Below, one piece after another: positions 1 through 5,317 of a stretch of 6,723 bases of DNA. The DNA is taken from assembly GCA_031418395.1 (NCBI GenBank), contig JANOXL010000256.1, forward strand, positions 1-6,723, written 5' to 3'. The stretch's first letter is position 1. Each line of letters opens with the position of its first letter. A model generated the notes under the pieces. The model had not been told where the DNA came from. It ran no database searches and saw only the letters and a list, made by a program, of their open reading frames with translations. A program made the translations under genes and the position numbers. Source of the stretch: JANYCG01 sp031418395. GTDB taxonomy: Bacteria > Pseudomonadota > Gammaproteobacteria > Burkholderiales > Burkholderiaceae_C.

Positions 1-1721
1 CGCTCCATGTCTTTTTGCAGCTTGGCCACATTCACCTGGTGGTAGTGCAGGGCGTGCAGCGTGGCGCCTGTGGGACTCGGGACCCAGGCGGTGTTGGCAC
101 CGGCTTTGGGGTGGTTGATTTTTTGCTTGAGCATGTCGGCCATCAGGTCGGGCATGGCCCACATGCCTTTGCCAATTTGCGCCTTGCCGCGCAGGCCGCA
201 TTGCAGGCCGACTTGCACGTTGTTTTTCTCGTAGGCGGCGATCCATTTGCTGGCTTTCATGTCGCCCTTGCGGATCATCGCGCCCGCATACATGGCGGTG
301 TGCATTTCGTCGCCGGTGCGATCCAGAAAGCCGGTGTTGATAAAGGCCACACGGCTCTTGGCGGCGGCGATGCAGGCTTTCAGGTTGGCACTGGTACGGC
401 GCTCTTCGTCCATGATGCCGAGTTTGACGGTGCTGTCTTTGAGGCCCAGCATCTTCTCGCAGCGTGCGAAAAGTTCAGAGGCAAACGCCACTTCGGCGGG
501 GCCGTGCATCTTGGGTTTGACGATGTAGATGCTGCCTTTGCGCGAGTTGCGGATCGCATCTTTTTTGGTTTTCTTCAGGTCGTGAATGGCGATGGCGCTG
601 GTGACCACGGCGTCCAGGATGCCTTCGGGGATTTCTTTTGTTGAGCCGTCTGCTGCGGTGTAAGTGATGGCCGGGTTGGTCATCAAATGGCCCACATTGC
701 GTACAAACATCAGGCTGCGGCCATGCAAGCGCACTTCTTTCTTGCCCTTGGGCGCGGTGTAGATGCGGTCGTGGTTCAGGCCGCGCGTGAACGTCGTGCC
801 GCCTTTGGCGACGCTTTCAGTCAAGGTGCCTTGCAAAATGCCGAGCCAGTTGGCATAAGCCAGCACTTTGTCGTCGGCATCGACTACGGCCACCGAGTCT
901 TCCAGGTCCATGATGGTCGAGAGCGCGGCTTCGAGCACCAAATCACTCACGCCTGCCGGGTCAGTTTTGCCGATGGGCGTCTTGCGGTTGATTTGAATGT
1001 CCAGATGCAAGCCGTTGTGTTGCAGGAGCACAGCAGACGGGTCGCCCGCCGCGCCTTGGTAGCCGATGAACTGTTTGCCGTGCGCCAGTTTGGACGTTTT
1101 GCCGCCCTTGAGTTGAACCACCAGGTCACCGCCCTTGACGCTGTAACCGACCGAGTCCACATGCGAGCCCGCTTTGAGCGGCGCGGTGCGATCCAGCACA
1201 TGCCGCGCGTAGTTGATCACTTTCGCGCCGCGCACCGGGTTGTAGCCCTTGCCTTTTTCAGCGCCGTTTTCTTCACTGAGCGCATCCGTGCCGTACAGCG
1301 CGTCATACAAAGAACCCCAGCGCGCGTTGGCGGCGTTCAGCGCGTAACGCGCGTTCAGCACCGGCACGACCAGTTGCGGGCCAGCTTGTTTGGCCAACTC
1401 GTCGTCCACGTTCGAGGTCGTGGTTTTGACGTTTTTCGGCACCGGCACGAGGTAGCCGATTTTTTCAAGGAAGGCGCGGTAGGCCTTCATGTCTTGAATT
1501 TCACCGGGGTTGGCCTTGTGCCAGGCGTCTTGCTCGGTTTGCAAACGGTCGCGTTCAGCCAGCAGCGCGATGTTTTTCGGGGCGAGGTCGGCGACGATGG
1601 CGTCAAAACCTTTCCAGAATTTCTCGGGCGCGACGCCTGTGCCGGGCAGCACTTTGTCATTGATAAAGGCGTGCAGGTTGGAGGCGACTTGCAGGCGGTG
1701 GAGTGAGGTGCGTTGGGTCAT
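1..1721 (-). CDS. glcB: Malate synthase G, C-terminus cut off by the window edge
   Basis: The enzyme condenses glyoxylate with acetyl-CoA to give malate and CoA in the cytoplasm (glyoxylate and glycolate use). The frame reads from an ATG at 1721 down to the window edge without a stop, giving 573 residues; the family is usually about 720-730, so roughly 150 are missing. Family blocks visible in order are INYARHVLDRTAPL (about 169-182), RGLNHDRIY (313-321), GRSLMFVRNVGHLM (334-347), GIMDEERRTS (435-444) and NTGFLDRTGDE (462-472). Counting against E. coli GlcB, E439 and D467 match the magnesium ligands E427 and D455 with a constant offset of 12. The catalytic aspartate (E. coli D631) should lie outside the window. 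An in-frame TGA upstream of 1721, with no ATG between, fixes the start. No clear ribosome binding site is seen. It lies 72 bases downstream of the haloacid dehalogenase on the same strand. Identification is very secure. Confidence 0.97.
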   Translation of the reverse strand, partial: MTQRTSLHRLQVASNLHAFINDKVLPGTGVAPEKFWKGFDAIVADLAPKNIALLAERDRLQTEQDAWHKANPGEIQDMKAYRAFLEKIGYLVPVPKNVKTTTSNVDDELAKQAGPQLVVPVLNARYALNAANARWGSLYDALYGTDALSEENGAEKGKGYNPVRGAKVINYARHVLDRTAPLKAGSHVDSVGYSVKGGDLVVQLKGGKTSKLAHGKQFIGYQGAAGDPSAVLLQHNGLHLDIQINRKTPIGKTDPAGVSDLVLEAALSTIMDLEDSVAVVDADDKVLAYANWLGILQGTLTESVAKGGTTFTRGLNHDRIYTAPKGKKEVRLHGRSLMFVRNVGHLMTNPAITYTAADGSTKEIPEGILDAVVTSAIAIHDLKKTKKDAIRNSRKGSIYIVKPKMHGPAEVAFASELFARCEKMLGLKDSTVKLGIMDEERRTSANLKACIAAAKSRVAFINTGFLDRTGDEMHTAMYAGAMIRKGDMKASKWIAAYEKNNVQVGLQCGLRGKAQIGKGMWAMPDLMADMLKQKINHPKAGANTAWVPSPTGATLHALHYHQVNVAKLQKDME

Positions 1722-1732
1722 GGTTAAAAAGC

Positions 1733-1766
1733 AAAAAAGGCGTCGACTAGCTCAGACCGAACGACG
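1733..1766 (-). terminator. Possible intrinsic terminator or attenuator between the dehalogenase gene and glcB
   Basis: On the minus strand CGTCG (1766-1762) and CGACG (1745-1741) can pair with a 16-base loop, and beyond one mismatch a further G-C pair is possible. Two bases after the stem comes a run of six T (1738-1733), and after GC a run of five more. This has the hairpin-plus-U-tract shape of an intrinsic terminator, but the stem is short and the loop long. The last T of the first run is only 11 bases from the glcB start codon, so a separate glcB promoter downstream of it is hard to fit. Partial termination or attenuation inside a shared transcript is the more natural reading, if it works at all. 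Confidence 0.3.
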
Positions 1767-1793
1767 TCGGAACCTGGCAGGCTAAACAAGGGT

Positions 1794-2537
1794 TCAGTTA
1801 AAAAAGGACAACACGTCGCGCAAACTGGAGCCTGTTTTGACAGGCTCGGTGCCCAGCTCGTCAAACGGCATGTTGTGCCGGTTGACCCACAGGGTTTGGT
1901 AGCCGTACCAGGTGGCGGCCAGGGCGTCCCAGCTGTTGCTGCTGACGAAGGCGATTTTAGCGGCTGGCAGGCCACAGGCAGCTTCACCCAAGGCGTAGGC
2001 CTCGGGGTGGGTTTTGTATTTGCGCACGCTGTGGACGCTGATCACGTGGTCCAACACGTCGCTCAGGCCTGCTGAGGCCACCGCTGCCTGCAACATGGCC
2101 GGGTCACCATTGGAGAGGATGCCGGTCTGGATGCCACGCGCTTTCAAGGCCAGCAACACTTCTCGGTTTTCGGGGTAGGCCGTGAGATGGTTGTACTGGG
2201 TGACCAGTTGGTCGATCTTGTCGCCATTCTCCAGATCAAACTGGGCAGCAGGTTTTGAATCGCGAGCGCTAAAAGCCACCTTTTTGACAGCGTATTTCAA
2301 AGCCGCGCGGGTCAATTCTGAAAACGGCCGATAGTGCGCACCGTGGTTGCTGGTGGTGACGATGCGGGTGTATTCGATTTGTTTGTCGCGCCACACCACA
2401 CTGATGGCTGCGCCGTGGCCGGGGAAGAGTTTTTCAGCCAAGTCGGCCACGCTGTACACGTCAAACAGCGTGCCGTAGGCGTCGAAAAGGGCGGCTTGGG
2501 GTGTGACTTGGGGCAGGGCAGAGTTTGAAGTTGTCAT
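1794..2537 (-). CDS. (S)-2-haloacid dehalogenase, type II (HAD superfamily)
   Basis: The enzyme hydrolyses short 2-haloalkanoic acids to 2-hydroxy acids with inversion, for example chloroacetate to glycolate, and is cytoplasmic. The 247-residue protein has the HAD nucleophile motif FDAYGTLFD with D19, the substrate arginine in WRDKQIEYTR (R50), SNG with S142, the lysine in YKTHP (K175), and FVSSNSWDA with S199, N201 and D204. These match Pseudomonas L-DEX D10, R41, S118, K151, S175, N177 and D180. The offset is 9 for the first two and 24 for the rest, so about 15 extra residues sit in the cap region near residues 90-110. ATG 2537 is preceded within ten bases by an in-frame TAA, so translation cannot start further upstream. 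No Shine-Dalgarno sequence is visible. It lies just upstream of glcB on the same strand, which suggests joint use of haloacetate carbon. The substrate is inferred from the family. Confidence 0.94.
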   Translation of the reverse strand: MTTSNSALPQVTPQAALFDAYGTLFDVYSVADLAEKLFPGHGAAISVVWRDKQIEYTRIVTTSNHGAHYRPFSELTRAALKYAVKKVAFSARDSKPAAQFDLENGDKIDQLVTQYNHLTAYPENREVLLALKARGIQTGILSNGDPAMLQAAVASAGLSDVLDHVISVHSVRKYKTHPEAYALGEAACGLPAAKIAFVSSNSWDALAATWYGYQTLWVNRHNMPFDELGTEPVKTGSSLRDVLSFFN

Positions 2538-2690
2538 GGCACATTATGCAGAGGCGGCGGCGGTCGCGCACAGGGCTGGCAGCACAATGACTCGGATGAT
2601 TTCGACAGCAGCGCAGCGGTGCTGGACCGGACGCTGTTAGGCGAGCGGGTGGGCGAGCGGGATGGCAAGCTTTTGGAGCGTGGCGAATAA
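2529..2690 (+). pseudogene. Possible remnant of a coding region with no start codon
   Basis: Between an in-frame TGA at 2526-2528 and TAA at 2688-2690 one plus-strand frame is open for 53 codons. From about 2565 its translation (RAQGWQHNDSDDFDSS, then AAVLDRTLLGERVGERDGK) has balanced acidic and basic residues, and most third codon positions are G or C, as in the real genes here. The opposite strand gives a Ser/Arg/Pro-rich translation typical of an antisense shadow. The frame has no ATG, and its first bases overlap the start of the dehalogenase gene. I do not recognise the peptide. It could be the 3' end of a gene whose front was lost, or chance coding-like GC sequence. Confidence 0.2.
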
Positions 2691-2759
2691 TCTTTGGATG
2701 ACCGGGAGATGGCGCGGTGGTAGAGCCATCTCAAGAACGGCCAGGCTTGGCCTTTGACA

Positions 2760-2789
2760 TAAATTTAGACCTTCTGTGTTCTAAATTTA
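2760..2789. repeat. Perfect 10-base inverted repeat in an AT-rich spacer
   Basis: TAAATTTAGA (2760-2769) and TCTAAATTTA (2780-2789) are exact reverse complements separated by ten bases. The arms are nearly all A and T, so an RNA hairpin would be weak. A dimeric regulator site or a mobile-element relic is also possible. There is no strong T-tract on either side, so it is not called as a terminator. No start codon lies close on either strand. Confidence 0.45.
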
Positions 2790-2880
2790 GTAAAAATTAT
2801 AGGTCAATTAGTATACGTTTTTCATATAATTTATATAGCAATAAGCATAATAAATTCGAGACCTAATGCCAGACTATTTA
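2781..2880 (+). repeat. Degenerate intergenic repeat element, copy A
   Basis: Landmarks in order are CTAAATTTA (2781), ATATAGC (2833), TAAGCAT (2842), CTAATGCCA (2863) and TTTA (2877). The same landmarks occur in the same order at 6596, 6645, 6656, 6675 (CTAGGTGCCA) and 6686, with spacings differing by only two or three bases. Low-complexity AT sequence raises the chance of accidental matches, but the shared order and spacing suggest two diverged copies of one element about 95 bases long. It loosely recalls the dispersed palindromic intergenic repeats of Comamonadaceae; that comparison is from memory and uncertain. Confidence 0.35.
2857..2873 (+). repeat. Direct repeat flanking the ATPase-like gene, copy 1
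   Basis: CGAGACCTAATGCCAGA here matches CGAGACCTGATGCCAAA at 4655-4671 at 15 of 17 positions, and both differences are purine transitions. The two copies have the same orientation and lie 1798 bases apart, one on each side of the gene at 2959-4512. They may be target-site or attachment-site remnants, or two members of a dispersed intergenic repeat. Confidence 0.45.
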
Positions 2881-2907
2881 AATTATTCTTGATTCAATAA
2901 ATTTATT

Positions 2908-2958
2908 TCAATCCTGCGGCACTTCTTCCGGTCCCTCGCCCCGCCAGACAACCTGCCG
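2908..2958 (-). other. In-frame 16-codon tail after the TGA of the ATPase-like gene
   Basis: Directly after the TGA at 2961-2959 the same frame continues as RQVVWRGEGPEEVPQD and ends at a second TGA (2910-2908). This stretch is GC-rich like the gene, and the switch to AT-rich spacer falls almost exactly at the second stop. The first stop is read as UGA followed by C, a context known to be leaky in bacteria. It could be a former coding end cut by a nonsense mutation, a readthrough extension, or chance. The gene already reaches the usual family end before the first TGA, which argues for caution. Confidence 0.25.
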
Positions 2959-4512
2959 TCACCCGGCCATGATTTCCCCCCACAAACTCGACACCGGCAC
3001 CGCCCACAACTGCCCGCCGCCTTCCATCGCTGGCCCTGGCACATACTCGCTGCCGTCGTAAAAAATCAGGCCGAGTTTGAAACCTTTGCCGACTTTGCCG
3101 GCCAGCACTTTGAGGCCGGCATAGTCGCGGTTTTTCACGGTGCTGCCTGCCAACACGTCGATGCCGATGATGTGGCCTTTTTCATTGGCAACAACCAGGT
3201 CCACTTGCTGCTGGTCGTGGTCGCGGTAGTGGGCGAAGCGGTAATTGCCGCCTGAGGCGACGGCGTGTTTGCGCAACTCGCCGTAGACAAAACTCTCCAG
3301 CACTTGCGCCATCTCGTCGCTCCACACGGAGCCACCTTCTTCCACACTGGCGGCGCGCTCGCGGTAACGCGCCACGGCGTTTTGATCGAGCAAATCGGCC
3401 AGTTGGCCGCTGTCGACAAAATGCAGTTTGTCGGCTTTGACCATGCGACTCGGGTCGGCCAGCAGTTTCTCGGTGCCGTCTTCGGTGCCCAGCGCGGGCA
3501 GGCGCTCGACCAAAAACATGAGTTCCAGTGCCAGGGTGTAACGCTCGGCGGTTTTCGAATCAAAATCCATCGCCATGCCGAACTGGCGGAAGTTGCACAA
3601 GCCGCCGCTGTGGCGGGCCAGTACTTCGAGTAGTTCGGTGAGGCGGGCCGGGCGGTCAAAGGCATGGAATTTGCGCACTTCCTGCAAATCAGACGGGAGC
3701 GGCGCCACGCGCGGTGGCATGCCGGCTTTGATCTCGCGTTTGCTCAGTTTGCGGATGACTTCGTATTCCCACACCAACTGGTTTTGCAGGTGTTTTTTCA
3801 GCCAGGCGTGGCGGCTGCGTGATTTGATGCGTGAGGCGGCTTCGAGGAAACCGCCTTTGAGCGCGGTTTCAACCAGGTCGGCGCCCAAACGCGCGTTGGG
3901 GGTCGTGGCTTTGAGTTGTTGCAATTGCCCGCCAAACGCGGCGTCCAGCCAGTTGGCGCCCGTGCCCAGCAGCTCGCTTTGGGAGGGCGGGCGCAAGCTG
4001 ATGGCGTGGGCGGCCAAGCCGATTTTGTCGATGAGCGCGGGCGGCACCACGTTGACGGGGTAGGTCGCGTCATCGGGCAGGTGCATCAAGTCCACGGACG
4101 AGGCCAGCAGAAAACGACCGGCGCTGGCGTCTTTGGCCACCGCCGCCTGGATGGCCGCCAGCAGCCTGGGTGCGCGCTGCGCCTCCAAAATCGTGAGTTT
4201 GGCGTGCCCCTTGATCAGCGCCGCCGGGTCGGCCAGCGCGGCCTGGCGCGTGGCTTCGAGGTTCAGGTCGAGCACCGGGCGGTCAGCGCCACCCACAGCG
4301 CGGGCCAGCAGTGCGGCGCTGCGCGGGCCTTCGAGTTTGGCGGCGCCTGTGACCTCATCATCTTCCTGCTCTTTTTGCGTCATCTCCTCCAGGTAACCCG
4401 AGTGGCGCGGGCCCTGCAAGATCACCACCGGGTGTTTGGCCAATGCTTTTTGCACGCGGGCGGCGGCTTTGCGGTGTTCCAGGTGGGCGATGGGGTGGCG
4501 GATGATGGGCAT
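2959..4512 (-). CDS. AAA_14/DUF4143-type protein with degenerate ATPase and nuclease-like motifs
   Basis: The 517-residue protein has the layout of the AAA_14 plus DUF4143 ATP-binding family. An N-terminal P-loop-like region begins PVVILQGPR (28-36). Remnants of Walker B (LTILEAQRAP, 106-115) and of sensor 1 (GRFLLASSVDL, 132-142) follow. A winged-helix-like segment comes next (about 290-345), then RMVKADKLHFVDSG, and last a PD-(D/E)xK-like end with E406, D438 and IDVLA (451-455). The family norm GPRQVGKTT is replaced by GPRHSGYLEE, so the Walker A lysine is missing, and an acidic stretch follows (about 42-62). The Walker B aspartate is absent (LE instead of DE), and the nuclease-like lysine is L454. 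The frame is intact and full length, which argues against simple decay. An ATG at 4512 is used, with only a weak purine run upstream. The function of the family is poorly defined and the role of this protein is unknown. Confidence 0.85.
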   Translation of the reverse strand: MPIIRHPIAHLEHRKAAARVQKALAKHPVVILQGPRHSGYLEEMTQKEQEDDEVTGAAKLEGPRSAALLARAVGGADRPVLDLNLEATRQAALADPAALIKGHAKLTILEAQRAPRLLAAIQAAVAKDASAGRFLLASSVDLMHLPDDATYPVNVVPPALIDKIGLAAHAISLRPPSQSELLGTGANWLDAAFGGQLQQLKATTPNARLGADLVETALKGGFLEAASRIKSRSRHAWLKKHLQNQLVWEYEVIRKLSKREIKAGMPPRVAPLPSDLQEVRKFHAFDRPARLTELLEVLARHSGGLCNFRQFGMAMDFDSKTAERYTLALELMFLVERLPALGTEDGTEKLLADPSRMVKADKLHFVDSGQLADLLDQNAVARYRERAASVEEGGSVWSDEMAQVLESFVYGELRKHAVASGGNYRFAHYRDHDQQQVDLVVANEKGHIIGIDVLAGSTVKNRDYAGLKVLAGKVGKGFKLGLIFYDGSEYVPGPAMEGGGQLWAVPVSSLWGEIMAG

Positions 4513-4547
4513 GGGACGTCTTTCGGTAAAGAAAATCAGCGCGATTG

Positions 4548-4571
4548 GGCGATTTGAGTCAATTAATCGCC
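4548..4571. repeat. Perfect 7-base inverted repeat upstream of the ATPase-like gene
   Basis: GGCGATT (4548-4554) and AATCGCC (4565-4571) pair exactly around a ten-base loop, 36 bases upstream of the start codon at 4512. The position fits an operator or a leader hairpin for that gene. On the minus strand TTGACT lies in the loop (4563-4558), but no convincing -10 box follows at normal spacing. Confidence 0.4.
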
Positions 4572-4595
4572 GTGTGACGCGGAATTTACCACACC

Positions 4596-4619
4596 ATAAA
4601 CCGCCTGGATAAGGTTTAT
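4596..4619. repeat. Perfect 7-base inverted repeat
   Basis: ATAAACC (4596-4602) and GGTTTAT (4613-4619) are exact reverse complements with a ten-base spacer. The arm and loop sizes equal those of the neighbouring repeat at 4548-4571, although the sequence differs. It lies 84 bases upstream of the ATPase-like gene and has no T-tract that would make it a terminator. Confidence 0.4.
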
Positions 4620-4654
4620 TACTATCAGAACAGGAGTTGCCTACCCAATATTTG

Positions 4655-4671
4655 CGAGACCTGATGCCAAA
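4655..4671 (+). repeat. Direct repeat flanking the ATPase-like gene, copy 2
   Basis: CGAGACCTGATGCCAAA matches the copy at 2857-2873 at 15 of 17 positions in the same orientation. Similarity may extend a few bases to the left (AATATTTG here against AATAAATT there). Its right end runs into a small palindrome, GCCAAAGTTGGC (4666-4677). Confidence 0.45.
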
Positions 4672-4708
4672 GTTGGCGTCGAGAATTTCAGGGTATTAAT
4701 ATTTTTTG

Positions 4709-4766
4709 AAACGACAAGCCAACTTTTTCCGTGTCGTTTTCACCCAGATGTGGCAACTGGTGCCAC
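4709..4766 (-). terminator. Two hairpins just past the SMR stop codon, possible 3' end
   Basis: Reading the minus strand away from the SMR stop (4772), GTGGCA/TGCCAC (arms 4766-4761 and 4755-4750) pair with a five-base loop. AAACGACA/TGTCGTTT (arms 4739-4732 and 4716-4709) then pair with a 15-base loop. Both stems are perfect. Neither is followed by a good T-run on this strand; on the plus strand the second is followed by TTTT counting its last bases. They could stabilise or process the SMR transcript end, or act as a weak bidirectional terminator. Confidence 0.35.
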
Positions 4767-4771
4767 TATCC

Positions 4772-5143
4772 TCAACTGCTGGTGGGCATGCGCGACGCCG
4801 TGTGCAGCCCAAACACCCCGATGACGATCAGCGAGATACACACCAGCTTCAAGGCCGTCGCCGGTTCTTTGAACCAAAACAGGCCAATCATCGCCGTGGC
4901 CACCGTGCCCACACCTGACCACACCGCGTAAGTGATGCTGATATCGAGCGTTTTCGTGGCAAAAGTGTTACAACTGAACGCGACTGCGTAACAGGCAAAC
5001 ATCAAAACCGAGGGTGTGAACTGGGTGAAACCGTGCGAGAGTTTCATGCAGGTTGTACCGATGACTTCGAACACGATGGCCACACTCAGGAGCCACCAGG
5101 CTTGCGACAGGGTGGGGGTGAAGGCTTGTAAGAAATTGATCAC
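4772..5143 (-). CDS. Small multidrug resistance (SMR) family transporter, EmrE/Qac-like
   Basis: The 123-residue membrane protein should form a dimeric four-helix proton antiporter for cationic or hydrophobic compounds in the inner membrane. Four hydrophobic segments lie at about 15-33, 44-62, 68-90 and 97-113. The essential glutamate is E26 in FEVIGTT, and Y72, W75, G77 and G79 in YAVWSGVG match EmrE Y60, W63, G65 and G67. G109 matches EmrE G97. All fit a constant offset of 12, so only the N-terminus is longer. The GTT.MK.S.GFT pattern is EmrE/Qac-like, while the last helix also resembles guanidine exporters of the Gdx/SugE group, so the substrate is open. The start is GTG at 5143: an in-frame TAA lies nine bases upstream, and the next methionine (M33) would remove E26. 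No clear ribosome binding site is seen. It is transcribed divergently from the methyltransferase. Confidence 0.92.
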   Translation of the reverse strand: MINFLQAFTPTLSQAWWLLSVAIVFEVIGTTCMKLSHGFTQFTPSVLMFACYAVAFSCNTFATKTLDISITYAVWSGVGTVATAMIGLFWFKEPATALKLVCISLIVIGVFGLHTASRMPTSS

Positions 5144-5256
5144 AGATGCGACTTAAAAGTAGTTGACGAACCGGGTCGGCGTGGTGGGACGGTTAGAAGG
5201 GTCAAAATGAGTTGCGCCCCTGATTGTCATCGCGAGTCGTCATCTGCGTCAGGTCA

Positions 5257-5285
5257 GGCGCGGCATCGTCTTGATGAGACGCGCC
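5257..5285 (+). promoter_or_regulatory. Possible leader hairpin upstream of the methyltransferase gene
   Basis: GGCGCG (5257-5262) and CGCGCC (5280-5285) pair exactly, and CATC/GATG (5264-5267 and 5273-5276) can pair inside. The stem is followed by GTTTTC. It lies 32 bases before the TTG start at 5318, in the 174-base divergent region shared with the SMR gene. It could be a leader attenuator or a barrier between the two genes. No known riboswitch class was recognised here. Confidence 0.25.
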
Positions 5286-5317
5286 GTTTTCATAGGCACA
5301 CAACTTAGTCCATCCCA

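Larger units (their letters stand above)
2538..2958. other. 421-base gap with three compositional zones
   Basis: No complete gene is supported here. Positions 2538-2755 are GC-rich and include the possible coding remnant and a small stem (GGCCA/TGGCC, 2739-2752, four-base loop). Positions 2756 to about 2910 switch sharply to AT-rich sequence, with a perfect 10-base inverted repeat (2760-2789) and a degenerate repeat element (2781-2880). Positions 2911-2958 return to GC-rich sequence and continue the reading frame of the ATPase-like gene past its stop. A TTGACA box at 2754-2759 has no well-spaced partner. No transposase, tRNA or CRISPR-type repeat is seen. Confidence 0.6.

Noticed and set aside
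15..1706. Long plus-strand open frames (15-644, 687-1706) opposite malate synthase G
   Set aside because: Their translations are rich in Val, His, Gly and Ala without family motifs, as expected from the strand opposite a GC-rich gene; the minus frame gives a clear malate synthase G.
2534..2734. Minus-strand 66-residue open frame upstream of the dehalogenase gene
   Set aside because: It is Ser/Arg/Pro-rich with no recognisable motif, typical of an antisense shadow, and it overlaps the dehalogenase start.
2754..2787. Promoter with TTGACA at 2754-2759
   Set aside because: No good -10 box at 16-18 bases, and no plus-strand gene lies downstream; AT-rich sequence easily gives such boxes by chance.
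2756..2910. Insertion sequence in the AT-rich stretch
   Set aside because: No transposase frame, no clear terminal inverted repeats at the edges and no target duplication were seen; a degenerate non-coding repeat fits better.
3265..4557. Several open frames on both strands inside the ATPase-like gene
   Set aside because: They lack motifs and have shadow-type composition, while the 517-codon frame carries a consistent family architecture.
4706..4931. Small plus-strand open frames over the 3' end of the SMR gene
   Set aside because: They lie opposite a well-supported transporter gene and show no membrane or other recognisable signature.
5144..5317. Guanidine riboswitch upstream of the SMR gene
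   Set aside because: SMR genes sometimes follow one, but I found no paired ACGR hairpins or ykkC-type conserved blocks on the minus strand here.
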